Below are positions 1 through 11,724 of a stretch of DNA of 64,000 nt, one piece after another (position 1 is the stretch's first letter; each line of letters starts with the position of its first letter). The notes below the pieces were generated by a model. It was not told the DNA's origin. It saw only the letters and a program-made list of their open reading frames with translations, and made no database searches. The translations under genes and the position numbers were made by a program. Source of the stretch: Pochonia chlamydosporia 170 (Eukaryota; Ascomycota; Sordariomycetes; Hypocreales; Clavicipitaceae); the NCBI RefSeq assembly GCF_001653235.2, contig NC_035790.1:6200001-6264000 (forward strand). Direction: 5' to 3'.

Positions 1-167
1 ATATTCACCAATTGGAGTCGAGAAACCGAGCCATCATGCAAGAACACCAGCAGCTCGCGCGAAGACTACAAGCGTTCGAGACACTTCTGAACAGTACGGG
101 CAGACAACCCGACTTGATGATGCCCAATCACAGCATGACGCTTTTCGACCCGAGAGGATTTTGTTGA
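1..167 (+). CDS. C-terminal end of a probable bZIP-type protein (partial)
   Basis: The frame starting at position 3 is open from the window edge to a TGA at 165-167 and encodes about 54 residues. It begins with a heptad-like stretch (IHQLESRNRAIMQEHQQL) that reads as the end of a leucine zipper, followed by a short tail that ends LFDPRGFC. A zipper tail followed by a short conserved C-terminus is typical of fungal bZIP transcription factors; the basic region would lie left of the window. The other two forward frames also run some distance, so the choice rests on the coiled-coil pattern. It could be another coiled-coil protein. The gene converges on the ICP55-like gene. Confidence 0.45.
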   Translation, partial: IHQLESRNRAIMQEHQQLARRLQAFETLLNSTGRQPDLMMPNHSMTLFDPRGFC

Positions 168-812
168 AATTTCACGTGTCCATCTGAACGATCATACCGG
201 AAATTTTTTGTTGATTTTTTAAGCAAATTGTGTGTTTTATTTTTCTGTTTAAGAAAAAATGGGGATCCTGAATTACTGCGGGAAATTGCGCAGGACACAG
301 GCAATGGGAACCAAGACTGTAGGAATGATTCAGTTTCTATGATTTGCCGTCTGTATTATTTGGGCAATTTAAGCATAGGCATGCGGGCGTTTTATTTGCG
401 GAATTACGTACATTGCCAGCGAGATGTTTTTGCATCTGTGCATGGCGGGACTGGGTACAGTGGATGGGGCTAATGACTTGCAAGATTTGAATGGCGTTTT
501 AGGTATTAGGCGGGATAGAACTCTCCCATGAAAGCGACTGTATACAATATGTTACGCTCACCACTCGTAAATATGAGTATGTTTCTACATTCACAATAGT
601 ATACTTGTGTAGAGCTACGTGGCTGTTAAATGGCGACGGCACCATTCATTACCCTATATTGGGATACCATCACATTGCCCGACCAGCCCCGTAGTCAGTA
701 ATGCGGGACTAGATCTACATTTGCTGTCTTAGATCGTACATATGCTAGCCCTTTAGAAATAATACAAGTCAAATATGCTGCCAGATGAGCTTTGTTTTCG
801 TCTTGGTACACG
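168..812. other. Intergenic, convergent 3' region
   Basis: This lies between two converging genes and holds their 3' untranslated regions. It is T-rich near 200-250. I see no gene, RNA or repeat in it. Confidence 0.6.
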
Positions 813-2405
813 TCATCTCAGCGCCTCAATATCATCCACCTCTTTCACCGCCTCTGTTGCCAGAATAAATGGCGAATCCTCATCTACGCATATGCTATCT
901 TCGATACGAATCCCCATGCCACGGAAGTGTTTTGGCCATCTCTCATCGTGGGGTACATAGACACCAGGTTCGATGGTGACACAGTGGCCGCGTTTGAGGG
1001 TTTCTCGCCGCGTATAACCAGGGCAGTCGTGGACGTCGAGGCCAATGTAATGGCCGACGTGGTGAGGGAAGAGTTGATCTATGTTACTCATGGAGACATC
1101 AAAGCCGATGCCCTTGAGTTGGTCGACCAGACCGCGTGCCGTGATGCCGTGGATATCCTCGAGGGACATTCTCGCGCTTTCGCGGCACAAGGATACACTG
1201 GTACGCTGAACTTTGAGGACGGCTTCGTACAGGTCGCGCTGCGCGGCGCTGAATTTCCCAGAAACAGGCCACGTTCGAGAGATATCGGTGATATATGTGC
1301 CGTACTCGCCACCGGCGTCCACAAGGATGAATTCGCCGTCTTTAAACGTATTGTTGTTTACGGTGTAGTGAATGCAATTGGCTCGTTCGCCACCAGCAAT
1401 GACGGGGATGTACGCAGGTCCGTCACATCCATTAACGATGAATTGATAGTCCAGGAAGGCATGGAGGTCTTTTTCTTTCGTCCAGCCCCGCCTCATGGCT
1501 TCGGTGATGGCACGACCAGAAATTTGACCCGCCTTGCGCATGTTGGCTACTTCTGCGGCGCTTTTTACGACTCGTAGTTTGTTCATCACAGGGTACAGCG
1601 GTGTCCTCGCGGGACTAGTCGACTCTTTATTCGAGAAGAACCGCCACAGCGAGTTACTCCTCGAGTCGCGTACAGGTTGAACATCAGCGTATACCAGCCG
1701 GGCAGACTTGAGGATTTCCGGCAAAAGGCTGTCAACACCATCTATTGAATGTGCCTCGTCCGCGTTGAAAACGTCTTCGGCAGCCTCCATGCCGTTTCGG
1801 TAGCCGTTCCATTGCTCTTCCTTGGGGTCTTTCCGCTTGACGAACATGCGAAAGGTGTAGTCGCCCCAATTGGGACCCGTCTTCTCAATAATTGCAACGG
1901 CGTCGTCTTCGTTCCATCCTGTTAGCCAGAGAAAGTTCGACTCTTGCCTGTAAGGGTGGAACACGGCGCCAGATTTGTATTGGAGGGAGGCGGCATGAAG
2001 TACTGCCACCGCTCCCTCCGTCATGGAATCCGCGAGGGCTGCCCTTCGATCGGCATATTCTTGGGCTGTGATTCCAGGCGTGACTACATTGTAAGGAAAA
2101 ACAAAGGCGATTAGCAACAACCATGGGAGGAGAGGAGAGTTAGAAAGGGGGCAGAGAAAGAGATGCATACGTTCGCCGGCTTTGAGAATGTGGGGGTGTG
2201 TCTCGAAGACAGGCTGCCCAAACTTGAGGTCGGCGGCGGATACAGCAGCATTACTGTAGGGTCTGATTGTTTGCCTGGCTGTAGCCAACGGCGGCCGGAT
2301 CGATAGATTGTTTATTTTGCCGCCCTTCTTTCGTCGTGGAGCCCGGGTAGACAAGGCGGTGCGTGGAATTAGAGAGCTCCGGAATGATGGTCGTGGGAGC
2401 TTCAT
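813..2405 (-). CDS. ICP55: Xaa-Pro aminopeptidase P, mitochondrial ICP55-like
   Basis: A metallo-aminopeptidase of family M24B. The yeast homolog Icp55 trims one residue from mitochondrial proteins after presequence removal. Exons 2405-2171 and 2083-813, 501 aa; the single 87-nt intron (donor GTATGC, acceptor TGTAG) joins GE to LTPGITAQEY, the conserved start of the aminopeptidase P N-terminal domain. The first about 75 residues are Arg/Ser-rich with almost no acid, as in a mitochondrial presequence. The M24 fold shows the metal ligands in order: DAGGEYG and DISRTWP (two Asp), HHVGHYIGLDVHD (His), TIEPGVY (Glu) and IRIEDS (Glu). The intron is a multiple of three and has no stop, so the frame stays open through it. 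The gene is divergent from DBF4. Confidence 0.9.
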   Translation of the reverse strand: MKLPRPSFRSSLIPRTALSTRAPRRKKGGKINNLSIRPPLATARQTIRPYSNAAVSAADLKFGQPVFETHPHILKAGERMHLFLCPLSNSPLLPWLLLIAFVFPYNVVTPGITAQEYADRRAALADSMTEGAVAVLHAASLQYKSGAVFHPYRQESNFLWLTGWNEDDAVAIIEKTGPNWGDYTFRMFVKRKDPKEEQWNGYRNGMEAAEDVFNADEAHSIDGVDSLLPEILKSARLVYADVQPVRDSRSNSLWRFFSNKESTSPARTPLYPVMNKLRVVKSAAEVANMRKAGQISGRAITEAMRRGWTKEKDLHAFLDYQFIVNGCDGPAYIPVIAGGERANCIHYTVNNNTFKDGEFILVDAGGEYGTYITDISRTWPVSGKFSAAQRDLYEAVLKVQRTSVSLCRESARMSLEDIHGITARGLVDQLKGIGFDVSMSNIDQLFPHHVGHYIGLDVHDCPGYTRRETLKRGHCVTIEPGVYVPHDERWPKHFRGMGIRIEDSICVDEDSPFILATEAVKEVDDIEALR

Positions 2406-3521
2406 TTCGTGGACGCAGATTGATTCATGCAGGAATTGAACAGGAGCGACAACTGCATAATCGGCAGTGCAAAGGGGACAGGAGAGAAAATTAAATAAAA
2501 TTAAAACCCAATGCTATCACGAAGGCCACCTGCTGATGGAAGGAGGAAACTGCAAAGGCGATTCAAGCCCAGTGGCCTGATGGTTGTCGTTGAAAAGAGA
2601 TTTGGATGGTGGACTGAAATGCACCAGGCTGTGATTTAGCCTCGCGGCTGACCAGAGCAGTGGACAACTCCCTGGTTGGCTGTCCACTGCAAAATGATGG
2701 GACGCATTACTGTGAGCGGCGGGTGACAAGACACTCATGCTTGTGCGCCTGGAATGGCTGGGAGCCAGCTTAGATTGTTTTGCTTCTGCCAGGCAGCGTC
2801 CAGTCAACAAGATGTCTGGTTGGTGTGGTCTGGCCTGGTGCTGTTTTCTGTGTGCACACAAACTTGGTGGGGGTACGCTGCAAGTTCTGCTGAAGCGACG
2901 TCGGAACCTTGCTGTGGCTTCCCTGAGGCCGCGCCGGTTCAGTGGCTGCTTGCGCCAAACAGTTCCTTCCTACAGCGGCTATGGATTCTCCAGTTGGGAT
3001 GACGGCTGCAGCCAATTGGGAGCTGGCAACTGCCCGTTGCTGGTGAGGCGGGTTGGCCCGTGCGTGTTTTTGGCAGCCTCGCCCAACCTGGTCTAGTGCT
3101 GTTATGCCAAGCGCGAAGGCTCCATCAACACCAGAGCTCGACAAGCACGACTCTTTCTTCAACCCGCACAACCTCGTTCCTTCGACGTCCTACATCAACC
3201 AACGACTTCTCCTGTTGTTACAGAGGCGAGGCTTTTGTTTCTCCTCCGAGCCTGTACTTGATTCTTCAATGTCCTCTTAGCATCTGTTACATCTCGCCCG
3301 AGAGCTCGCAATTTTTGACGTGTATCGCCTCTACACGTCGCGTGCTCGCCACGGACCAGCTTACTCACCTCGTCAGGCGTGACCCAAACCCCTCCCCGGC
3401 CATTGTAACATCAACACCACAACAACGTCCGGCAACGGCCATAATAATAATAACAAAACTCCCCATATTCAGCGTCACGCTCTGGTCGTGTGCCTCCAGA
3501 GCATGCTAATTGGGAAGGTTT
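2406..3521. promoter_or_regulatory. Shared upstream region of ICP55 and DBF4
   Basis: About 1.1 kb lie between the two divergent start codons. The part from about 3110 to 3500 is rich in C and T with CA runs, typical of a fungal leader and core promoter on the DBF4 side. I see no clear TATA box and no further gene. Confidence 0.45.
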
Positions 3522-5608
3522 ATGGCCACCATATCTCTATCTCCAACGCCTGCTCCCATCGCGGCCATGTCCTCGAGGCGGGTACCTCTGACGAGTAACC
3601 CCAATGTCGCCAACTCTCCGCTAAGAGGACCTTCTACCCTCAACGCATATGCAAAGCAAAAGAGATCCTACGCCAATGTTCAACGCGAGGAGACCTACGG
3701 CCAGCCTCCTCCTGTCAAGAAGCAGGCTCTCGACAACGGTTCTCTGCGTGCAGTTCGTTCTCCCTCCAAGGTGTCCCGCACCCAAGTGCTAGTACAACGG
3801 TCCGGTACGCGTCCGGTTGCAAAAGATCGTTCTGCAAGGGCGACCCAGGCAGCTACCAGAACTGTCCAAGATGTTGACACGGAGAAGGAAGTGTGGAAAA
3901 AGCACCATAGGGCTAAATTCCCTAAGATGGTGTTTTACTTTGAGAGCATCCCTGATGATATCAGAGCCAAGCTAACGAAGCGAGTCACCTATCTCGGCGC
4001 TGTATGTTGAAATCCTCATGATGCCGTTGGCACTTCGTACTTGTAAACTGACTTTCCCTCCACCTCGTAGCGTCAAGAGCCTTTCTTCTCAATTGACGTA
4101 ACTCACGTTGTTACTACTCGGTCGATCCCACCCGAAAAGTCAGAACCCCAACATGAAGCAGCTCTGGAGCAAGAGCAACAAGAACCGGAAGAACAGCCAC
4201 AAACCATCAACCCGTCCCTGTTGGACCGGAACACTGCGGCCGGTCGACGGAAGCTACTATTTGACTTCAGGCAAACGCAAATTCCATCCCAGCAGGCTGA
4301 TGATAATACAAGACGGACCAAGGGCACTCGCAATAATGACGTTCTCCACAAAGCTCGGGAAATGGGGAAGAAGATTTGGTCTTTGGACAAGTTTCAAAAC
4401 ATGCTCTCTGTGCTTCTGGAATCAGAAGCGCAAAGCACGACTTACACATCAAGGACTGCAACTGTCAGGAGCCAGTACGGTGCGACAAAGGGCTCACATG
4501 AACCCAATCTGCTTCAATTGTTGCATAATGAGCGCCTCAACGGCCCATCGGATCGCGACCCCACTGCTGTGAACAGAGAGTTGGTTTACTTCAAAGGCCC
4601 ATATATCTATGTCTGGGATATGGATGAGAAGCACAAGCCCATTATGGTTCGCGAGTACGCCAAGGTAGTTAACAAACAGGACGGTGAATGGCCGCAGTTT
4701 CGAAGCGTTGGGAACGGACGCTGCCCGTTCGTGGAAGAAATTGACGTCCCTGATAAGGAACAACGCCGCAACCGTGAGCGCGAGAAGGCAGCCCGAGCGG
4801 CTAAGAAAGAGGAACCCGTTCCAATTCTGAAGCCCCCTGAGATTCCTGTGCCTAAGCCAGTCACTGGAAAGCGAACCCTGACGGAAATGGAGGATGGCCA
4901 GAATCGGATAAGAGTAGCTCCGTCAACGGAAGTGTTCAATCCTGCCAAGGCAGTTCTCTCGAAGCAGGCTGAAATGAAGCCGCAGAATGCCTTCACTAGC
5001 CGCGCCGAAAGTGCCAGGCTATTTGCAGGTGAGCCAGTGGCCTCCGGCATGCAACCATCCAATGTCACATCGGCCATTCGCTCCCAGATGATCTCATCCA
5101 CGTCCGGTATCAACGGCACCAAGGCCGGAACAAGTAAAGAGGTTCATGGCCTTCAGAGAAAAGTGCTACAGAAAGCCAACCCTACATCTCATGATGTTAG
5201 CTCTCGACGTTTTGCAGACGTTTCCATGGAAGTTGCATCTAGTCGATCGACAACCATGAGTCGTCAAACATCCAGGGCTGTCCAGCCTCACGATGACGAA
5301 TCGCAAAGAACCGAGAGCAGAGAGAAAAAGTCAAACTCGCAGCCTCTAAAGAGCAAGCGAGATCTGAAACCTGGCTATTGTGAAAATTGTCAGGATAAGT
5401 TCCGAGATTTTGATGAGGTTAGTTTGTTTTGTTAATTCGTTTCGTCGCAGATTGACTGACCTTTATTGATTAGCATATCCTGTCTCGGAAGCACCGCAAA
5501 TTTGCTGAAAATGAAGACAACTGGACCGAGCTGGATTTATTACTCGAGCAACTAAAACGCATGCCGAAATATGCTGGCGCCGAGTCTGACGACGAAAACG
5601 AGTGGTAG
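3522..5608 (+). CDS. DBF4: DBF4/NimO-like regulatory subunit of Cdc7 kinase
   Basis: Dbf4 activates Cdc7 kinase to fire replication origins by phosphorylating Mcm proteins in the nucleus. Exons 3522-4001, 4071-5417 and 5474-5608 give 653 aa. An N-terminal BRCT-like motif N spans the first intron (KMVFYFESIPDD to FFSIDVTHVVTT). The central motif M (ELVYFKGPYIYVWDMDEKHK, then EYAKV and FRSVGNGRCPF) is the Cdc7 contact. The C-terminal DBF-type zinc finger (motif C) reads C-x2-C-x9-H-x5-H (CENC, then HILSRKH) and is interrupted by the second intron, which supports both splice sites. The middle is poorly conserved and charged, as usual for the family. An ATG at 3567 has a better context and is an alternative start. 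Aspergillus calls this gene nimO. Confidence 0.92.
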
Positions 5609-6607
5609 TCGGCAAACGAAAGTACATAACACAACTCATACAATCCGCGGCACCTCCATCCACCTCGCACAACACAAGAACCTCCACACACCTACACCAA
5701 GCTAAAGCTTAGATAATGTCCCTGACTACTACTTCCTTACTATTTGGCGCCTCCTTTTGCTCTGGCATGGCTCCATGCGACAATTTTTTATTTTCTGCAT
5801 TTCAATCGGATTCCCGCTGCAGCATAGAGTCCAGATGATACCACTTCTTTGACGAAAGAGTTGAGCGGAACGATCTCTCACCAGCGGTCTTTCTGGCTGA
5901 ACAAGTTATTCGATTATTATATTCACTTCATTATTCTTTCACTCTGCATTATGAAATTGCATGCAAGTCGGCGCAAGCGGCATGGCTAAGGCATTTTTAG
6001 CATTTTTTCACCTTTTTTATTTTTGGAACGTCACATCATTGCAAGGCGTTTTTTGTCTTGGTATATTTATACTGAACGGGGGCAGGATCGAACTTTGGAA
6101 GATGGCAATAAAGTAGTCAGGACAGACGCATTTTTGAAACGATTTGCATGCTAGAGGTGGAAAGGTATCATGGGTTGAGCGCAGTAGAAGGATGGCATTC
6201 TCATTCTACAATGGTGGGATATGGCTCGGCTGTACATATACTTGTTACTTGATGTATGTGTATCTTGCATGTTACAATAATCAAACAAGATTACAAGAAG
6301 TCTCTGGAACCAATGTATGTGTGCATCAATTGAGTGACACAGACCTTTGACTGATGGATTGGGTAAACGAGGTGATACACAACATTGAATGCACAGTAAT
6401 TATACAGTGTGGCACTGTGACACTGGAACCCAATACTTCAAGCTGGCAGCTGCCTACATCAAAGATAGGAGTGGTCATTCACCTGACAAAGTTATGACTA
6501 TGTTTCCCTGTTTTCCTGAACATATTAACACTGTTCGAAATTGTTTATATTTGCATCAAACCGTATATATTTTCCCCTTGTACGTTCGCTTTTGACCGAA
6601 TAAAATT
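5609..6607. other. Intergenic between DBF4 and ATG12
   Basis: It holds the DBF4 3' end and the ATG12 upstream region. It is AT-rich around 5990-6070, with runs of T. I see no gene or RNA. Confidence 0.6.
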
Positions 6608-7251
6608 ATGAAGCGCCCTCAGGTTGCATCAACCTCGATGCCCGATGCCCCAAACACCAACAGATCGCCCCCAGCGCCAGACTCACCAGCTCCCGAGGAA
6701 GATGACGACGCTGGCATGGCATCGCCCGAGCTTCCGCTCACAATGAGTGCCTCTATCATGTTGGCCGACCTGCCGCATGATGCTACGGCGGCGTTGGCCA
6801 GTGTTGGTGGCTTCGCCCAAGAGAAAGTGGTCGTCAAGTTCAAGCCTGTTGGGGCAGCCCCTAGTCTAGCACAGGAACTATGTAAGATTAGCGCGACGAG
6901 GAAGTTTGAGGAAGTGGTGAGATATTTGAGGAGGAAGTTGAAATGCAAGGACACGGACAGTGTGTTTTTGTATGTGAATAGTGCGTTTGCGCCGAGCCTA
7001 GATGAGGTGGTGGGAAATCTACACCAGGTATGTCTTTTCTACGCCGGAAGAGATGAGCTCATGTTGGATAACCTGGTTGAGTTTATGCGACGCACAAGTT
7101 GCCTGCTTCTCTCTTCTCAAGGCTAGACAGCCTCATCGCTGTACACCTGGTGGCCACCATACTTGTGAGACGAGACTGATGAAAATAGTGCTTCAAAAAT
7201 GCCCAGGATCAGCTCATTGTCGCTTACTCCATGACGCCAGCTTTTGGGTGA
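6608..7251 (+). CDS. ATG12: Autophagy ubiquitin-like protein Atg12
   Basis: Atg12 is conjugated to Atg5 through Atg7 and Atg10; with Atg16 the conjugate acts as the E3 for Atg8 lipidation on the phagophore. Exons 6608-7027 and 7189-7251 give 160 aa. The first 70 or so residues are a Pro/Ser/Asp-rich disordered tail. The ubiquitin fold starts near [10 protein letters not shown] and includes [21 protein letters not shown]. The 20-residue second exon ([20 protein letters not shown]) completes it and ends directly in the Gly used for conjugation, so no processing is needed. Without this 161-nt intron removal the frame would lose the essential C-terminal Gly. Its stop is only 160 nt from the stop of the converging panB. 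Confidence 0.93.
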
Positions 7252-7411
7252 AATAGTCATTCATCATCCCGGAAACGTCTATTTACAGGAAAACGCGCCT
7301 CTAATAAGCACCGAGTCGCCTCGGATGCCAATGCAATGCAAAATGCGCTCGCTTATAAACTTTCTAACGGTCAAACCCCACCGCTCAAACTCAATATGCA
7401 GCCTTAGCACA

Positions 7412-8562
7412 TCAAGCTTGGTCACCTTTGCTTTCTAAACCATTGACTGCCTTTTCAAAAGCGGCAAATTCCTCCTGCGGCATGGGATACGTGTGCTCTT
7501 TGGCAGGATACTCCCTCGTCTTGACTTCGTCTCGATATGCCTCGATGGACTTCATTGCCTCAGCCCAGACATCGCCATATTTCTTGACAAATTTGGGCAG
7601 ATATCGCCCAGGGGGGAAGTTACCAGTCATGTCCGTTTGAACAAGAACTTGTCCCGAGCAGCCAGCTCCGGCGCCAATACCGATCGTGGGGATGGACAGC
7701 TTCTCGGTGACGAGTGCAGCAACTTCAGCCGGGACTGCCTCAAGAACGACTGCAAAACACCCAGCTGCCTGAACAGCCAGGGCATCTTCAAGAAGGCTCA
7801 TGGCGCTGCTAGAAGTCTTCCCCTGGACACGAAAGCCTCCAAGAGCGTTTTGCCGTTGGGGGGTGAGACCAACATGGCCAAGGACAGGAATACCGGCAGT
7901 TGTGATTTTCTCAATCGTGGGAACCATTTCCTTGCCACCTTCCAGCTTGATGGCTTGGACACGACCCTCTTTGATGAAGCGGATAGCAGTTGCCAGGGCT
8001 TGCTCAGGGGCAATCTCATAGGAGCCCATGGGCAAATCTCCAACCTGAATGAAGCCAGTTAGCAATGTGCTGGACCGGCGAACTATTACAATACAAGACA
8101 ACTTACTGTGAAGGCACTCTTGGTAGCTCGTGCTACTGAGCGGCAGTGTAATAGCATCTCTTCGACGAGGACCTCGCTGGTATCTTCCATTCCCAGGGCA
8201 ACCATGGCTAAGCTATCGCCAACAAGAATGACATCCATGCCTGCATGATCGGCAACGTGAGCACTGGGAAAGTCATGGGCCGTCATCATGGTGATGGGCT
8301 CGCCCTTTCTATGGAGACTTCTCAAGGTACCGAGAGTGACCTTTTTGCGCTGGTTGACGGGTGCCGCCCCCATGGGTGAGTGGGAGCTGAACCTGGTCTG
8401 ACATGAGGGAATTGCACATATCGATGGTGAAGTGGACGATGACGAGGACGATGACGATGCAAGGACAGTAGGAGTAATAGAGGCAAGGGCAAGAGTACTT
8501 GGTCTTGAAGCTCGTGTAAGCTGGGCACACGACCGTCTAAGGGAGGATGTGACGGCTGACAT
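7412..8562 (-). CDS. panB: Ketopantoate hydroxymethyltransferase
   Basis: It transfers a hydroxymethyl group from methylene-tetrahydrofolate to 2-oxoisovalerate, the first committed step of pantothenate and hence CoA synthesis. Exons 8562-8107 and 8044-7412, 362 aa, joined over a 62-nt intron. Family blocks: TMMTAHDFPSAHVAD, DVILVGDSLAMVALGMEDTSEV, IKLEGG, VLGHVGLTPQ, and TIGIGAGAGCSGQVLVQTDM near the end. The start at 8562 gives a leader rich in Ser, Arg and Thr (SSLRRSCAQLTRASR), which fits mitochondrial import; a Ser-rich low-complexity run follows. The frame stays open 38 codons further upstream to 8676, but that part has no family support. Yeast calls the gene ECM31. Confidence 0.93.
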
Positions 8563-11500
8563 GGTTGGTGTGGAGGGGGTGATGTGGTGTACCCGAGGTA
8601 CCGGTGAGGGTACTTTGACTTTCACACAAGCGTGGTGACGAAGTAGGTACCGTGCCGGGATTGAACCAAGATACACAAAGGATGGTGATATATGACTTTG
8701 GGAGGGGGAAAAAACGGCGACAAAATTGGAGGAGGAAGTTAAGGTGTAAATATCGTCATGCCGAGCCTGGGGAAGGAAAAGAAAGGGTGTGCCTGAGTTG
8801 TGGCGGAAGAAGCGTTTTTATTCACACTAGCCATGATGGATTTTACGTTGTAGAACTGAGTATCTCTGGGAAATTGTGGTGTTTTTTTTTTCTCTTTGCG
8901 TCGCAGTTGACCCCCCCGGTCAGTTGCTAACCCAGATTCAGATCTGTCCCTGATTGACCAGTCAGGGGACGCATGGACGTTGAAACGGCCCACCCATCAA
9001 TGATTTGTTTGTGCATTCATTCATCAATGTGGATGATATTGGATATGGGTATCAGATCAGACTGATCAACATGCGGTCAAACTACGATGGTGGAAACTTT
9101 TTACTAAATCTCATCTATTGTCTTGCAGTCAAGTGAGACCAGGTAGAATTTGATGATTGCGTTTCGCCAGAGATGCCTGCATCCGCCTACGCCGCGTGGC
9201 CACGGCAATCCGGACCTCTCGGTCAACCGGGACAGGTGAAGCGAACTGTCTGTCAGATTCGTCTGGTGTGCCTGTGCCGAGGCTCGGTGATCCAGAGCCA
9301 TGACGTTGGGGAGGAATGTGGTTGGTTGGTTGGTTGGTGGGAACATAGGGGACCGCCACTTAATTCCAGCGTTTTGGATGGCAGGCTGCTCACGTGTGCG
9401 GTGAGGGTTTGTGAAACCACGAGTTTGTATTTGATGGGAGTGGTTTTATTGTCTTGTTAGGGGAGGGGGCGTTTGCTTTGACTTTTTTTTTTTTTTGGGC
9501 GGACAGTATTGTTTGGTGTCTGGTATTTTTTTTTTTTGCTGCGTATGGGTTTGTGGGGTGATTCATGTTGTGGGTTTGGAGAACAATAACTGGTGGTTGT
9601 GGATCGAGGAGATGTCAAGTGCTCGGGTGGTTTGATTTGGACTTTGTAGTGCGTCAATGAGGAGATTATGCGGGAATGGCATGATGTTTTAGTTGAGATA
9701 TGTCGGGGTGTGAGATGTTGAATGGAATTCGAGGAGAACTGTAGTGGTTGTTTGGTAGACTGTATACCTGGTACTTGGTAATAATAGTATTTACTCCGTA
9801 CGGAAGGTGCAGTTTTTCCAATGCAAAGAAGGATATATCTGAGGGGTCTAGTGTTGGTGAGTAAGCAAGGAAAAGACGGTGCAAGACTCAATGTCAGGTA
9901 TCAGATGTCACTTTGACTGGTCGAAGTCCAGACTGGCTTCCAATGTTGTTCAAAAGGCTCCGGTGATACATGTCAACTGGTATTTGATTTTTGATCTGGT
10001 CCCAGCATTTGATGTCGTTTCCGGCCGCCAGATGCACTGGGCACAAGTTGGCTGGGCCGGGCCTAACTGGGTACGGAGTACATTGAGCGTGTACATGCAC
10101 TTCATGTAATCCCGCATGTCTGGTGCACATCAATGTGGCGCTAGGAATTTAATGTTCAATGTTGGCCCCAGCTCCCAACTCCCAGCACTTGAGGTGAAGC
10201 GGGGTGCTGTGGCTCCAGCCAGGGCCACTAAAGAACTTAAGTAATCGGAAGGCTACGGGCCACCTGAGCGCTGGGACCAGAGTGGCATCATCGCCTCGCG
10301 ACAGCCCGGTCGGTCGGTGATTGACGACAGCCACGTACCAGACTCAAAAGTACGGAGTAATAAGTCAAGAGGCTTCATTATTAATACTGGATGGGCGCAG
10401 TCTGTGGCCAAGGTCTTGTGGCTACAGAGTCTAATCTGCTCCGACGAGACATAGGATATTGCCGCATGATGCCGAGCCCAACTTTGAGCCCTGTGCTGCT
10501 CAGCCCAGGCCGTTTTGTGTCGTAGAAGCTGGTACCTTGGTTGGAAACTCTGGTTGGTGGGCCGCCAGACTCTGGCGCCGGACTGAGGCCCAAAGTCTCC
10601 GGCCCAAGACACCACACCTGCAGCCCGCATCATGGAAGATCGATGCGAAGTCTAATGGTCACTTGAGCATACGCCGTAATTACCGTGGTGCATGCGAAGC
10701 CTGTGCTCTGTAAGGCTCATTTGAGATGGTCTGGCCAGCGCATGTCAAGGTCAAAAGACGAGACCGGACAACGTGGCAATGGGATGACTTGTCGATTGAT
10801 CATCTACTCTCATCGCGTAGTAAGACAGCGAATGTTGCGCCGTGGTGTCTTAATATTTACTTGGCTGTTGAATGCATACTATAGTCATTTCTTTAATTAA
10901 ATCTCGTCTAACCCGAGAAGTCAGAATGGCCACGTTTGTCTGATTCAAAGTTTCGATGTTCGATGCGGCTTAATGTTGCCTCATGTCTTCCCCCGCCTTC
11001 AATGTTGACCCGCCCCTCCAGATGTCCACAGTTGGCCCGCAGCCGCAGCCCACTAAAGTACCACCCACTGCTACCCACTGCCCGTTGCCACTGCCCACTG
11101 CCCGCGCCCAAAGAGCCTGGCCCGCCAGGTCGTCAATCACACCAGACCAGACCAGAACAGACTCAATGTTGACTGGACCAGACTCATGTGCTGCAATGTT
11201 CATTGTTCCGCATCCAGTGACCATCCACTGACCCCTCCAGTCCATGCCTGGCCAACTTCTACGTTTGAATCCGGCCACTCTGCTGGTCTACATGTGCGGT
11301 GTCCCGCTTTGGCTTGTCCCGCCTCCAGCCAACTGAGTCAAAACTGCCAATCCAGCTTGAGAACCCCAGTGCGTCTCGTCTTCTATGGCCCAGCCAAGTC
11401 TTGATTTCCGTCATTCTCTCCCCAGTCCAAGACAAACTATCTCATCTTTCTCCATCTCACAGCTTTTGTCAACCACGCCCAACCATCGCATTTTTCGCTC

Positions 11501-11724
11501 CAAGCCTTGTTATCTCTTTTTTTTTCCTCCGTCACAACCGTTCCTGCAGCCGACAGCCTTGCTCACATCGCACCCTTGCCAGCGACACCCTTGTTCCAAT
11601 CCATTCTTAACCGACAGTGACGTCGCCGGTCCCGGAGTCGTGAGACAGCTCGAGCCTTGATAGATAGACGCTGCCATCAGCGAGCTCATCACACGAATCC
11701 TCTATTGCAAAAAACTCTGTCAAA
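8563..11724. other. 3.2 kb intergenic between panB and UBC8
   Basis: No credible coding region. It has T tracts at 8881-8890 and about 9484-9540, a GGTT tandem run near 9320-9338, three copies of TACGGAGTA or its complement (9792, 10072, 10351), and a C/T-rich stretch at about 11380-11700 that fits the UBC8 leader. The sequence at 8653-8671 matches a tRNA B box but no tRNA surrounds it. Confidence 0.55.
9792..10359. repeat. Three copies of the intergenic 9-mer TACGGAGTA
   Basis: Copies lie at 9792-9800 (complement form), 10072-10080 and 10351-10359. Others are at 34997, 48003, 48010, 49860 and 51052, all outside genes. Confidence 0.6.

Noticed and set aside
792..1577. 261-codon forward frame
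   Set aside because: It lies antisense within the ICP55 coding sequence, whose M24 motifs are unambiguous.
8653..8671. Perfect tRNA B-box match on the minus strand (GGTTCAATCCC)
   Set aside because: No matching acceptor, D or anticodon arm lies upstream; the T stem has mismatches. At most a relic.
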